Shown piece by piece: positions 14,496 through 23,505 of a DNA stretch of 34,064 bases. The DNA is taken from positions 1 through 34,064 of the forward strand of contig JAPPKM010000063.1 of assembly GCA_028874315.1 (NCBI GenBank). The letters are read 5' to 3'. Made by a program: the position numbers and the translations under genes. Each line of letters begins with the position of its first letter. Positions within the stretch are counted from its first letter, which is position 1. The notes below the pieces were generated by a model. The model was not told where the DNA came from, did no database searches, and saw only the letters and a list, made by a program, of their open reading frames with translations. This DNA is from Chloroflexota bacterium (lineage in GTDB: Bacteria; Chloroflexota; UBA11872).

Positions 14496-15683
14496 ATGGC
14501 CGAAAATGATGGCCGCGGTGGAAGTCGAATCACGCGGCTGACGGGCGCGGATGGCGAGCCGCATTCGGGCACAGTGAGTCGCGAGTCGCGACACGCCCTG
14601 GGCGGTGATTCCCTCGCAGAACTGAAGGTCGTTGGAATCGGCGGCGGTGGCAGCAACGCTGTCGACCGAATGATCGAAGAGCATGTCCAGGGCGTTGAGT
14701 TCATTGCCGTCAACACCGACGCCCAGGCGCTAGTGCGATCCAGCGCACCTACACGAATCCGCGTTGGCGACAAAGCTACGCGCGGTCTGGGTTCCGGGGG
14801 CCAGCCGTCCCTGGGACAGAAGGCGGCCGAAGAGTCGCTGGATGAGATCCGCGAGGCCGTCGAGGGCGCGGACATGGTGTTTATCGCCGCGGGCATGGGC
14901 GGTGGAACCGGCACCGGCGGCGCGCCCGTGGTGGCCGATGTCGCACGCGAAACCGGAGCGCTTACGGTGGGTGTGGTGACTCGCCCGTTCGATTTCGAGG
15001 GCAGCACACGCTCCCGCTACGCGGAGGAGGGAATCCGAAACCTCCAGGAGCGTGTGGACACCCTTGTCATGATTCCCAACCAACAGCTGTTGGCAGTCGC
15101 CGACCCGAAAATGTCGGTGACCGAGGCCTTTGCTCTGGCCGATGACGTGCTGCGCCAGGGTATTCAGGGCGTATCCGATCTAATCACGCAGCCGGGACTG
15201 ATCAACCTTGACTTCAACGACGTGCGCGCGGTAATGACCGAGTCCGGCACGGCCTTGATGGCAATCGGCGAGGCTCAGGGCGAAGATCGCGCCACGGACG
15301 CTATTCATCAAGCGCTGAACAGTCCGCTGCTCAATGTGTCGGTGGACGGTGCACGCGGCGTGCTGCTGAACTTCACCGGCGGACCTGACATGACGCTTCA
15401 CGAAGTGAACGAAGCCGCCGACATCGTGGCAAAGGCCGCGGAGCCCAATGCCAACATCATCTTCGGGACGGTGATTGACGAGGCCATGGAAGGCCGGCTT
15501 CAGGTAACCGTCATCGCGACCGGGTTCCAAACCGGCGCGGAGGAGGCGCGGCCCACCAGGCGCCGAGGTTCTCGACCGTCGAGCAGCCCAATGGTTCGCG
15601 AGCTCGACTTCTCGAGCCGGTCGCGCGAGTCAAGCGAAATGGAGATTCCGGCTTTCCTGCGTCGCCGCTCGGAGGGCCGCTGA
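14496..15683 (+). CDS. ftsZ: Cell division GTPase FtsZ
   Basis: Tubulin-like GTPase forming the Z ring. The 395 residues have an unconserved N-terminal extension of about 40 residues before VVGIGGGGSNAVDRM, the tubulin signature GGGTGTG (135-141), the NTDAQAL block, and the T7 loop region LINLDFNDVRAVM with the catalytic Asp residues. A flexible Arg/Ser linker ends in the conserved tail EMEIPAFLRRR, the docking peptide for FtsA and other partners. ATG at 14496 is chosen because GGGAAGGG (14479-14486) sits 9 bases before it; a GTG at 14490 is too close. Confidence 0.97.
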   Translation: MAENDGRGGSRITRLTGADGEPHSGTVSRESRHALGGDSLAELKVVGIGGGGSNAVDRMIEEHVQGVEFIAVNTDAQALVRSSAPTRIRVGDKATRGLGSGGQPSLGQKAAEESLDEIREAVEGADMVFIAAGMGGGTGTGGAPVVADVARETGALTVGVVTRPFDFEGSTRSRYAEEGIRNLQERVDTLVMIPNQQLLAVADPKMSVTEAFALADDVLRQGIQGVSDLITQPGLINLDFNDVRAVMTESGTALMAIGEAQGEDRATDAIHQALNSPLLNVSVDGARGVLLNFTGGPDMTLHEVNEAADIVAKAAEPNANIIFGTVIDEAMEGRLQVTVIATGFQTGAEEARPTRRRGSRPSSSPMVRELDFSSRSRESSEMEIPAFLRRRSEGR

Positions 15684-15702
15684 CCCAGCGTCGAGCCGGG
15701 AC

Positions 15703-16413
15703 ATGACGCAGGCCAAGGTCGCCGCCAGGATCGCCGCCCAGGTGGCGGCCGTCCGCGGAAGGATCGCCTCGGTTTGCCGCGAGGCCGATCGCTCGCCGGA
15801 TTCCGTGACGCTGGTGGCCGTCTGCAAGACCTTCGACGCCGGAACGGTTAAACACGGCTTGGCGGCGGGGCTTGCGGATTTCGGTGAGAATCGCGTGCAG
15901 GAAGCGCAGGCCAAGATCCCCCAGGTCGGCGGCGGCAGGTGGCATCTTGTTGGCCGCCTCCAACGCAACAAGGCACGCTCCGCCACCCGGTTGTTTTCTT
16001 TGATTCACTCCGTCGACTCGGAGCGTCTCGCACACAGGCTGGAGTCTGTGCGCGACGACCGTCCCTGTGACGTACTCATCCAAGTCAATCTCACCGGCGC
16101 GGAGATGCAGGGCGGCATCGAGCCCGCGGAACTGGCCAGGCTGGCGGCCGTCCTTGACCGCGAAACCGGCCTGACGTTGCGCGGCCTCATGACGATCGGA
16201 CCGATGGGTACGGACCAGCAGACCAGCCGCGCGTGCTTCCGTCGGCTACGCGAGCTGCGCGATGCCCTACGGGTGCGCCTTCCAAACCAGCCAATCGCCG
16301 AACTCTCCATGGGCATGACGGACGACCTTGATCCGGCGCTCGTGGAAGGCGCCACGATCGTCCGGGTCGGACGCGCTATCTTTGGGGCGCGTTCCCCGGC
16401 CCCAGGTTCCTGA
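15703..16413 (+). CDS. yggS: PLP homeostasis protein (YggS/PLPBP)
   Basis: Pyridoxal-5'-phosphate-binding protein of the alanine-racemase-like TIM-barrel fold, thought to control PLP and amino-acid pools and without a known reaction. It has 236 residues. The PLP lysine is K42 in LVAVCKTF; FGENRVQEAQAK (about 60-71), WHLVGRLQRNKAR, IQVNL and the C-terminal VRVGRAIFG follow the family closely. The usual HFIG reads HLVG. It begins 19 bases after ftsZ, the common ftsZ-yggS-yggT order. Confidence 0.93.
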   Translation: MTQAKVAARIAAQVAAVRGRIASVCREADRSPDSVTLVAVCKTFDAGTVKHGLAAGLADFGENRVQEAQAKIPQVGGGRWHLVGRLQRNKARSATRLFSLIHSVDSERLAHRLESVRDDRPCDVLIQVNLTGAEMQGGIEPAELARLAAVLDRETGLTLRGLMTIGPMGTDQQTSRACFRRLRELRDALRVRLPNQPIAELSMGMTDDLDPALVEGATIVRVGRAIFGARSPAPGS

Positions 16414-16419
16414 ATCAAC

Positions 16420-16677
16420 GTGGTCGCACTCATCCAAATCCTGAACTGGCTCGTGACGATCATCGTGTTCGCCATCATCGGGCGCGCGATCCTGTCCTGG
16501 TTCGTGCGCGACCCGTCGCACCCCGTGATGCGCCTGCTCATCGACGTTACGGAGCCGATTCTGGGCCCAATCCGCCGTGCCCTGCCGCAGTCGTGGATGA
16601 TCGACCTCTCACCCCTGATCGCCATCCTGGTCATCCAAGTGCTTTGGAGCCTCGTGCAGTCGCTGGCACTCGGCTGA
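16420..16677 (+). CDS. yggT: YggT-family membrane protein
   Basis: A small membrane protein of 85 residues with two hydrophobic helices (about 3-25 and 62-82). A conserved amphipathic loop lies between them: ILSWFVRDPSHPVMRLL (about 24-40), then TEPILGPIRRALP. This is the YggT/YlmG pattern; relatives act in cell or chloroplast division and lie next to yggS and sepF. The GTG start at 16420 is six bases after the yggS stop. No sepF gene is present between them. Confidence 0.9.
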   Translation: MVALIQILNWLVTIIVFAIIGRAILSWFVRDPSHPVMRLLIDVTEPILGPIRRALPQSWMIDLSPLIAILVIQVLWSLVQSLALG

Positions 16678-16704
16678 GCCGACGCGCAATGTCAGAGCCT
16701 CCCC

Positions 16705-16989
16705 ATGCCGACGACCATTCAACTGCGCGTGCGGGCGACGCCCCGCGCTCGCTCGGCCTCACTGCGTCGACGACCTGACGGATCGCTGAACGCTCGAGTT
16801 ACCCAGCCCCCGACCGACGGCCGTGCCAATCGCGCGCTGATCGAACTCCTGGCGGAATCTCTAGACCTTCGCCGAGGCGACATCAGCATCGAACGAGGAA
16901 ACCGTGGACGCGACAAGACCATTGCCGTCAGCACGAGCAATCCGGCGAGCCTACTGGCGGCGCTCGATCGACTCGAGACCATGACATGA
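16705..16989 (+). CDS. yggU: DUF167 protein (YggU family)
   Basis: A 94-residue DUF167 protein whose biochemical role is unknown. Family features are the opening TTIQLRVRATPRARS, LNARVTQPPTDGRANRALIELLA (with the characteristic PxDGxAN, about 35-42), and RGDISIERGNRGRDKTIAV. It ends in an ATGA overlap with hisS. The linkage yggS-yggT-yggU is widespread. Confidence 0.9.
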   Translation: MPTTIQLRVRATPRARSASLRRRPDGSLNARVTQPPTDGRANRALIELLAESLDLRRGDISIERGNRGRDKTIAVSTSNPASLLAALDRLETMT

Positions 16990-18254
16990 TCCAGCGACCA
17001 CGAGGAACGGCCGACCGCCTGCCGGATGTAGCGCCAGCGTGGCAGCTGGTTGCCGAGACCTTTCAGTATCAGTGTGCATTGCGCGGCTTTGCGCCGATCA
17101 GCACACCGACGATAGAGCGAACCGAGCTGTTTACCCGTACGACCGGCGACGCGACCGATCTTGTGCAGAAGGAGATGTACAGCTTCGAGGACCGCGGTGG
17201 CGACTCGTTGACCCTGCGGTCGGAAGGCACGGCCCCGGTCGTCCGCGCATACGTTCAGAACGGCCTACACAATCTGCCGCAGCCCGTAAAGCTCTACTAC
17301 ATCACCTCAATCTTTCGCTACGACCGCCCGCAGGCCGGCCGTTATCGCGAACACCACCAGATCGGCGCCGAAGCACTGGGAGATCCAAGCCCGGCCGTTG
17401 ACGCAGAAGTCATCGACTTACTGCAAGCCACGTATCTGGCCTTAGGGATTGACGACCTGCGTTTGGAATTGAACTCGCTCGGAGATCCGGACACCCGGCC
17501 CGCATATCGCCAGGCGCTCGTGGACTACTTCACGCCGCTGACGGACCGGCTGGACTCCGAGAGTCGCGAGCGGTTGCAGACCAATCCGCTGCGAGTGCTT
17601 GATTCCAAGAATCCAGCCGTGGCCGAACTCTGCGATGACGCGCCGCGGTCGCTGGACTATCTCGGCGAATCGGCGCGGGCCCACTTCGAACAGCTACTGA
17701 ATCTGCTCCAGGCGCTCAAGATTCCCTACCGAATCAACCATCGACTGGTGCGCGGTCTGGATTACTACAACCGGACAGTCTTTGAGTTCGTTCCGCCCGA
17801 CGCAGGCTCGCAGAGCACGGTTGGCGGCGGCGGACGCTACGACTACCTGGCTGAACTCATGGGCGCTGATCACGTGCCGGGCGTTGGCTTTGGAAGCGGC
17901 ATCGAGCGCGTGCTGCTAAACGTGGAACGCCGCGGCATGACACCGTCTCGACCTGAGAAGACAGACGTATACATTGCGCCACTGGCCGACAGTGCGCTCG
18001 AATCCGCGATGCAACTTGCCCAACAACTACGGTTCGCCGGCGTGACCGTCGAGTCGGGCTTTCGGGCAGCCAGCCCGCGCTCGCACTTGCGTCGCGCGAG
18101 CCGCGCCCAGGCGCGCGCGGCCCTGCTCATCGGCGCGCGGGAGTTGGAGCGAGGAGTCGTAGCGCTGAAACCGATGAATGGAACGGCCCAGATTGAAGTT
18201 GCGCTCGCGGATGTCGTGGCAGGCGTGCAAAGAGTGTTGGCGGTCAGTACATGA
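16986..18254 (+). CDS. hisS: Histidyl-tRNA synthetase
   Basis: Class II synthetase charging tRNA-His. The 422 residues include an N-terminal QRPRGTAD block, motif 1 region, motif 2 FRYDRPQAGRYREHHQIG (110-127, with Arg111 and Arg121), and the HisRS-specific LVRGLDYYNRTVFE (Arg256). GGGGRYDYL and motif 3 GVGFGSGIERV follow, then a full anticodon-binding domain. Intact histidine motifs and the anticodon domain argue against it being the HisZ regulatory paralogue, despite its place before hisH. It overlaps both neighbours by 4 bases. Confidence 0.95.
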   Translation: MIQRPRGTADRLPDVAPAWQLVAETFQYQCALRGFAPISTPTIERTELFTRTTGDATDLVQKEMYSFEDRGGDSLTLRSEGTAPVVRAYVQNGLHNLPQPVKLYYITSIFRYDRPQAGRYREHHQIGAEALGDPSPAVDAEVIDLLQATYLALGIDDLRLELNSLGDPDTRPAYRQALVDYFTPLTDRLDSESRERLQTNPLRVLDSKNPAVAELCDDAPRSLDYLGESARAHFEQLLNLLQALKIPYRINHRLVRGLDYYNRTVFEFVPPDAGSQSTVGGGGRYDYLAELMGADHVPGVGFGSGIERVLLNVERRGMTPSRPEKTDVYIAPLADSALESAMQLAQQLRFAGVTVESGFRAASPRSHLRRASRAQARAALLIGARELERGVVALKPMNGTAQIEVALADVVAGVQRVLAVST

Positions 18255-18880
18255 TTGCCGTTGTCGACTATGGCGCCGGCAACATCCACAGCGTGGCGCG
18301 AGCGCTGACTCGCGTCGGCGCGACCTTCGCCATTACTGACAGTCCGTCGACCGTGGCAACGGCGGATGCCGTCGTATTGCCCGGGGTTGGCGCGGCGGCA
18401 GACACAATGAAGGGGCTGCGCCAGGCACGGGTTGACGACCCCGTGGTGGCGGCCATTTCGCGAGGTGTCCCCTACCTGGGCATTTGCATGGGGTTACAGG
18501 TCCTGTTCGACCGCAGTGAAGAGGACGACGAAACGCCGTGTCTGGGCGTGCTGCGAGGCGAGGTCGTGCGCTTCCCGCCCGGGCTCGAAGTCCCGCACAT
18601 GGGTTGGAACCAGGTGCTCCAGGCCGACGATTCCCCGCTTTTCGCCGGAGTGCCGCAAAACTCCAACTTCTATTTCGTGCACTCGTACTTCGCCCGGCCG
18701 TCGGATGATGCGTGCGTCTCGGCAACCACGGACTACGGACTGGACTTCACCAGCGTGGTTCGGCGCGACAATCTTTATGCAACCCAGTTTCACCCCGAGA
18801 AGAGCGGCGTCGTCGGGCTTCGGATCTACGCCAACTTCATTCGTCTGGCCGGCCAGACACCACGGCCGGAGTTCGCCTGA
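18251..18880 (+). CDS. hisH: Imidazole glycerol phosphate synthase, glutaminase HisH
   Basis: Class I glutamine amidotransferase subunit that supplies ammonia to HisF in histidine and purine-intermediate (AICAR) formation. The 209 residues carry the triad Cys79 in LGICMGLQ, His181 and Glu183 in QFHPEKS, and the oxyanion region PGVGAAADTM. HMGWNQV near 116-122 is the HisH interface. It starts inside the hisS stop (ATGA) and is followed three bases later by hisA. Confidence 0.95.
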   Translation: MIAVVDYGAGNIHSVARALTRVGATFAITDSPSTVATADAVVLPGVGAAADTMKGLRQARVDDPVVAAISRGVPYLGICMGLQVLFDRSEEDDETPCLGVLRGEVVRFPPGLEVPHMGWNQVLQADDSPLFAGVPQNSNFYFVHSYFARPSDDACVSATTDYGLDFTSVVRRDNLYATQFHPEKSGVVGLRIYANFIRLAGQTPRPEFA

Positions 18881-18883
18881 CCC

Positions 18884-19609
18884 ATGGACATCTATGCAGC
18901 TATTGATATTCGAGGCGGCAAGTGCGTGAACTTGATCCAGGGAGATTTCGCACGCGAAACGATGTTCTACGAGGACCCGCGTGATGCGGCTCGCTACTTC
19001 CTGGATAGCGGGACGGATTGGCTTCACATCGTGGATCTGGATGCGGCCCGCAGCGCCAGGCGCACGCACAGCGCGCTCGTGAGCGACATCATTCGCCTGG
19101 CGGAATCCGTTCCCGTGCAGATCGGCGGTGGGATCCGAACCCTGAGCGACGTTCGCGAGGTTCTCGATGCCGGCGCGGCTCGCGCTGTGATCGGCACGGC
19201 CGCCGTGCGCGATCCAAGCCTGGTACCCGCTGCCGCGGACGCGTACCCCGGTCAGATTGCCGTTGGCGTGGATGCGCGCAATGGACGGGTCGCAATTGAA
19301 GCATGGGTCGAAAACAGTTCGATGACGGCGACGGAGTTGGCCGCGACGTCGGCCAACGCCGGCGTGGCGGCGCTCGTCTTCACCGATGTGAACCGCGACG
19401 GCATGCTCGGCAAGCCAAATTTTGAAGGGACCGCTGAGTTGGTGCGACGCCACGGGCAACAGCTTGACGTCATTGCCTCAGGCGGGGTGCACAGCCGAGA
19501 CGACGTGGCGGAGCTTGCGGCGCTGGGAGCTTCCGGGGTCATCATCGGCCGCGCGCTGTACACAGGCGACGTCACCCTGGCCGACGCGCGGCGCGCAGCC
19601 CGGAGCTAG
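18884..19609 (+). CDS. hisA: ProFAR isomerase HisA
   Basis: A (beta/alpha)8 Amadori isomerase converting ProFAR to PRFAR. It has 241 residues with catalytic Asp8 in AIDIRGGKCV and Asp130 in VGVDARNG. Phosphate loops are QIGGGIRT (79-86) and IASGGVHSRDD. The usual VDLDGA-x-x-G is VDLDAARSARR here, a local divergence in the loop after strand 2; this could be lineage-specific. Trp in the EAWVENSS loop is in the expected place. No Shine-Dalgarno is visible; it follows hisH by three bases. Confidence 0.93.
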   Translation: MDIYAAIDIRGGKCVNLIQGDFARETMFYEDPRDAARYFLDSGTDWLHIVDLDAARSARRTHSALVSDIIRLAESVPVQIGGGIRTLSDVREVLDAGAARAVIGTAAVRDPSLVPAAADAYPGQIAVGVDARNGRVAIEAWVENSSMTATELAATSANAGVAALVFTDVNRDGMLGKPNFEGTAELVRRHGQQLDVIASGGVHSRDDVAELAALGASGVIIGRALYTGDVTLADARRAARS

Positions 19610-19612
19610 CCG

Positions 19613-20392
19613 ATGCTCACGCGCCGCGTGATCCCCTGCCTGGACGTCAAGAATGGCCGCAACGTCCGCGGCGTGCGTTTCTCGGCCGATATTGACGCAG
19701 GCGACCCAGTCGAGTTGGCAGCGCGCTATGACCGCGAAGGCGCGGACGAGCTCGTCTTCTACGACATCACGGCCTCAGCCGAGGGCCGCAACATCATGGT
19801 GGACCTCGTGGAGCGCGTAGCCTCGCAGGTCTTCATTCCCCTGTCGGTTGGCGGGGGCGTGCGGACGATCGACGACATGTACTTGATGTTGCGCAGCGGC
19901 GCCGAGAAAGTCTCGATAAACAGTGCCGCCCACCGCGACCCTGACCTGATCCGCGCCTGCGCTGACCGGTTCGGTTCGCAGTGCGTCGTACTGTCGATCG
20001 ACGCGCTTCGCGATCCCGACAGCGACCCACCGCGTTGGACCATTTACCTCAACGGCGGTCGTGTGCGCACAAGCCTCGACGCCGTGGAGATTGCCCAGCG
20101 CGGACAGGACCTGGGCGCTGGGGAGATTGTGCTCAACAGCATCGACGCCGACGGAACGCGCGAGGGTTACGACGTGGAGTTTCTTCGCGCCGTGACCGAC
20201 GTCGTCTCAATCCCAGTCGTCGCCTCAGGTGGGGCGGGTTCTCTGGAACATCTGCGGGACGCAATTGCCCTGGGCAACGCGCACGCCGTGCTGGCGGCAT
20301 CGATCTTTCATTTCAGCGTGTACAGCGTGCGCGAAGCCAAGGAGTTCATGGCGTCCGCCGGCATCCCAATGCGGCTTGACCCATATGACTGA
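19613..20392 (+). CDS. hisF: Imidazole glycerol phosphate synthase, cyclase HisF
   Basis: Cyclase subunit partnering HisH. The 259-residue barrel has Asp11 in [10 protein letters not shown] and Asp130 in VLSIDALRD, the same positions as the catalytic pair in T. maritima HisF. Phosphate loops are SVGGGVRT and [12 protein letters not shown]. The flexible loop 1 reads [16 protein letters not shown], with Arg19 where Lys19 is usual. GGAG (19602-19605), inside the end of hisA, gives a good Shine-Dalgarno 7 bases before ATG. It is the last gene of the train; hisB, hisC, hisD, hisG, hisI and hisE are not here. Confidence 0.95.
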   Translation: MLTRRVIPCLDVKNGRNVRGVRFSADIDAGDPVELAARYDREGADELVFYDITASAEGRNIMVDLVERVASQVFIPLSVGGGVRTIDDMYLMLRSGAEKVSINSAAHRDPDLIRACADRFGSQCVVLSIDALRDPDSDPPRWTIYLNGGRVRTSLDAVEIAQRGQDLGAGEIVLNSIDADGTREGYDVEFLRAVTDVVSIPVVASGGAGSLEHLRDAIALGNAHAVLAASIFHFSVYSVREAKEFMASAGIPMRLDPYD

Positions 20393-20419
20393 ACTCGCAG
20401 CTACGGCCCACTCAAAGGC

Positions 20420-20440
20420 GTGCGCCGATTCTCGGCGTGC
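20420..20440 (+). terminator. Possible hairpin terminator after hisF
   Basis: CGCCGA (20423-20428), loop TTC, TCGGCG (20432-20437); the stem extends outwards with two G-T wobbles and one G-C pair to 20420-20440. It starts 28 bases after the hisF stop. No T tract follows, so it is only a candidate end of the division/histidine transcript. Confidence 0.35.
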
Positions 20441-20531
20441 ATCGCCCTCATTGGCAGCGGCCTGACGATTGCGTGTCTTTCAGCCGTGCCGACATCCAGG
20501 CCCGGAAGCGCAACACGCCTCCGCTGGCTGG

Positions 20532-20639
20532 CTATTCCTCAGACGAGCCCCGGATCAGAGAATAAATCCAGTAGAGGAGTCCGATGATCAGGCCTCCGAA
20601 TGAGACCCCGATCACGAGGTAAAAAACAACTGTCTGCAT
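20532..20639 (-). CDS. Small single-pass membrane protein (35 aa)
   Basis: This short frame encodes 35 residues beginning MQTVVFYLVIGVSFGG, one hydrophobic helix of about 20 residues (4-25), then a basic/acidic tail RGSSEE. Transcript-sense GGAGG lies 9 bases before this ATG, a strong Shine-Dalgarno. That favours this start over longer in-frame starts, whose extra residues are not protein-like. It lies 177 bases downstream of the MFS permease on the same strand and may be co-transcribed. I do not know the family; it could be a transporter-associated small subunit. Confidence 0.55.
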   Translation of the reverse strand: MQTVVFYLVIGVSFGGLIIGLLYWIYSLIRGSSEE

Positions 20640-20816
20640 TCCGGACTGCCTCCAGTTGGGCCCGTAGGCGATTGGGCGGTGCTGGCTCGGACGAATTGGC
20701 CCTGCCCAGACGCCAGACGGGGCCGCACCCGAGATTATGCCTAACATCCCATATTCGCGCATACCGGCAAACGCCATCACCGGCAGGTGGTGCCCGAGAT
20801 GCCATCGCCAACGGTG

Positions 20817-22151
20817 CTAGCGGGCGGCGGGAGTGGATGACGGCTGCTCGTTCACGTCATTCGATTCTGGCGCGAGCACTCGCGAGTCCGGCCCCGCATG
20901 CACATGCGCACGCACCTTGGCCAGCACAATCACGCTCAGGAGAAAGTAGATCCCCATGAGGGCAAACACCGCGCGGAACCCGTAACCCGGTGCGATCTGG
21001 TTCACGACGTCAAGGGCCACGCCCGCGGAGAGCGTTGCCAGCGCGTCCCCGCCCGCGGTCGCCACGTTCGTCAACCCCATGTAGAGCCCCGCCGCGCGCA
21101 CATCGGGAACCAGATCGATCGCTGCGGCCCAATCCGCGGCGGTAAACAGGCCCAGCCCCACGCCGAGGAGGGTGGCGAACGCGACGACTTGCATGAAATC
21201 CTGCGCAAACACCAGAAGCACAGCCGATCCCAGACCAAGGCATGACCCCGCGGCCACCAGCCGCAGCCGACCAAATCGGTCTGATGCCCAACCCGCTGGA
21301 ACACTTGTGAGCACGGCAAGAATCAGCACGGTGCCCAGCACGATCGTGGTCTTGCCCTCGGGACTATCGTCGCCGAGGCCCTGACGGAAGAAGAGCTGAA
21401 GGAAATTGTCCATCGACTGCAGTCCCATGAAAAAGAGAAGCCGCGAACCCATCAGCCACACAAACGCCTGCTTGCCCCGCAATTCGCGAACGCGGCGGCG
21501 CACCTCATCCCAAACGGGTCCGTGCGTCTCGGGCGGCGGCGGTGGCGACTCCCGCACGAAGAACCACGTCATCAACGACATGGCAACCAGCACGATGGCG
21601 ATCGTCAACAGGGCCAGGAACACCTGGCCCTCGGCCAGGAGCTGTCCTGCGATCGCTGCGCCGAGCATCGTGCCGATGAGATTGGCAACGCCGAAGAAGC
21701 CCGAGGCTCGGCCACGGGCGGGCGGCGGGACCTGGTCCGGAATCACGCCCTGATAGGGCCCGTGCGCGATATTCCCGCCAACCTGCACGCCGACCACGGC
21801 GAGAAACAGCAACCAGTAGTACGGCGTCAGTCCAATGACTACCAGAAAGGGAAGGACGAGGAGCACGCCCGCGAGCATGAAGGGGCGGCGACGTCCCACT
21901 CGAAACTGCGCGCGATCACTGACTGCGCCCGCAAGCGGCTGCACCACGATCGCGATTGCAAGGCCGACGAAGACAATGGCGCCAATGGCCGTGCCCTGAA
22001 GATCCGTGCCCACCATTTCGGGCACGACCGCGGGGAGAATCTGAATGTTCACCGCACCCCACATGAACGAGAGGCCGACCCAGAACAGGCTGATGCGCGT
22101 AAAGAACCAGCCCGACGGGCGCGATGCGGTGAGGTTTGTATCCGCGCTCAT
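20817..22151 (-). CDS. MFS permease, sugar-transporter type
   Basis: A 12-helix major facilitator of 444 residues. Motif A between helices 2 and 3 reads GAVSDRAQFRVGRRRPFM (about 75-92); an Asp-Arg pair followed by GRRRPF is typical of the SLC45/sucrose-transporter and related GPH-like permeases. A second partial copy, GWASDRFGRLRL, lies near helix 8-9. A Pro-rich, charged cytoplasmic loop (about 203-232) divides the halves. N and C termini are polar. The gene is divergent from the Gfo/Idh/MocA oxidoreductase, which together with the isomerase nearby suggests uptake and use of a sugar or polyol; this is inference. Confidence 0.82.
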   Translation of the reverse strand: MSADTNLTASRPSGWFFTRISLFWVGLSFMWGAVNIQILPAVVPEMVGTDLQGTAIGAIVFVGLAIAIVVQPLAGAVSDRAQFRVGRRRPFMLAGVLLVLPFLVVIGLTPYYWLLFLAVVGVQVGGNIAHGPYQGVIPDQVPPPARGRASGFFGVANLIGTMLGAAIAGQLLAEGQVFLALLTIAIVLVAMSLMTWFFVRESPPPPPETHGPVWDEVRRRVRELRGKQAFVWLMGSRLLFFMGLQSMDNFLQLFFRQGLGDDSPEGKTTIVLGTVLILAVLTSVPAGWASDRFGRLRLVAAGSCLGLGSAVLLVFAQDFMQVVAFATLLGVGLGLFTAADWAAAIDLVPDVRAAGLYMGLTNVATAGGDALATLSAGVALDVVNQIAPGYGFRAVFALMGIYFLLSVIVLAKVRAHVHAGPDSRVLAPESNDVNEQPSSTPAAR

Positions 22152-22395
22152 TGCACCTGGGCCGGTCGCGCGTCTCGTGGGGTCGTCAGGCCGCCGCCCA
22201 CCGTCGAGAACATTGGCCGTCCCCGTTCACGCCTGACGGGAAAGGCTAGCCGAGCGGATTCCTGGAGACCAGCCGGCCGGTACCCATTAGCGCCGACGGC
22301 CCTCTAATCCGTGGCTGACGCCCGCTCCAGCAAGGGCCAGGGACCACCGCCCGCCCTCGTATAGACTTCGCCCACCGTCGCTTGCGAGACCGCCC

Positions 22396-23505
22396 GTGCC
22401 CGCCAATCCCATCACGTTTCTCGTTCTCGGAACTGGTCGAATGGCTCACCGACATGCGGCCGCCCTGGCAAAGATCCGCGCCCAGCCTGAGGTCGTGGAC
22501 GGAGATCCGGTACCGGTACGCCTTGGCGTATACGGACGCACGCCCGAGCGGCTTCGGGACATTTTTCACGCCTACGACGCCGACTTCTCCAGCGACCATC
22601 TCGAAGGTTCGATAGCCCGATTTGACGTGGACGTGGTGGACAACTGCCTGGTCAACCGGCTGCACTACGAGCCGCTGATGCAAGCAATCGGCGATGGTAA
22701 GCATGTGTTTACGGATAAGCCCCTGGGCGCCACGCTGGAAGAGTCCGAAAAGCTTCGCGCGGCCGCCGCGGCCGCTGGCGTGCGCCACGGCATCATCCAG
22801 AACATGCGGTTCCAAGGCGGGCCGCAGGCGGCCAAGGCGATTCTGGCGTCGGGCGATCTGGGCAAGGTGTTTCACGCGCGCGTGGTGTTCGGTTACTTCG
22901 TCCCGCCGCTGGTTAGCAATCGTCCGCCCTGGTTCTTCAAGCGCGAGGAGTCGGCCGGCGGCGTGGTGCATGACATGATGGCCCACTTCTACGACCTGCT
23001 CGGCTGGCTGGTCGGCCCCATAACCAGCACGCACTGCCTGACCTTCGAGGGCATCACTCAGCGCGAGGACCCGGAATCAGGGCCGTTCCACAGCGACGTA
23101 GAAGACTCCTGTGCCGTCAACCTTCGGTTCGAGAATGGTGCGATAGGCCAGGTCTTTTCGAGTTGGGTACGCCGCCGCCATGAAGACGTGCCGACCATAG
23201 AAATCGACTGCAGCCGCGGCGGTCTGCTTGTAACGGCCAACCGCTGCTGGGTGCAGCGCGGCGACGGTCCGCTGTTCTCCTACGACCCGGCCGCCGAACA
23301 GGGAGACCCCCTCGACGGGTGGGACACGGTCACGACGACCGCCGTCGACCCGTTTGAAGTCCAGCTACGCGCCTTCGTGCGCAGCGTGGCCACCGGCGCC
23401 GACTACTCTCCGGATTGGAACGAGGCGCTACGCACCCATCGCTGGGTTGAGGCGGCCTATGAGTCGGCGGAAAGCGGGCGCGAAGTCTCGATCCAGCAGA
23501 CTTAG
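22396..23505 (+). CDS. Gfo/Idh/MocA-family oxidoreductase
   Basis: NAD(P)-dependent dehydrogenase acting on a sugar, inositol or related polyol. The 369 residues open with a Rossmann strand and GTGRMAHRHAAAL (about 12-24). The usual EKP dinucleotide/catalytic motif is D107-K108-P109 in FTDKPLG, keeping the key lysine. The C-terminal half has the family's GGVVHDMMAHFYDLLGWLVG helix with the catalytic-type D and H. The GTG start at 22396 is taken because the Rossmann strand begins 6 residues later. It is divergent from the MFS permease and its TAG overlaps the MOSC gene convergently by 4 bases. Exact substrate unknown. Confidence 0.88.
   Translation: MPANPITFLVLGTGRMAHRHAAALAKIRAQPEVVDGDPVPVRLGVYGRTPERLRDIFHAYDADFSSDHLEGSIARFDVDVVDNCLVNRLHYEPLMQAIGDGKHVFTDKPLGATLEESEKLRAAAAAAGVRHGIIQNMRFQGGPQAAKAILASGDLGKVFHARVVFGYFVPPLVSNRPPWFFKREESAGGVVHDMMAHFYDLLGWLVGPITSTHCLTFEGITQREDPESGPFHSDVEDSCAVNLRFENGAIGQVFSSWVRRRHEDVPTIEIDCSRGGLLVTANRCWVQRGDGPLFSYDPAAEQGDPLDGWDTVTTTAVDPFEVQLRAFVRSVATGADYSPDWNEALRTHRWVEAAYESAESGREVSIQQT

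Noticed and set aside
16986-18254. Possible HisZ (ATP-PRT regulatory subunit) because it precedes hisH
   Set aside because: It keeps the HisRS-specific LVRGLDYY motif and a C-terminal anticodon-binding domain, which HisZ lacks.
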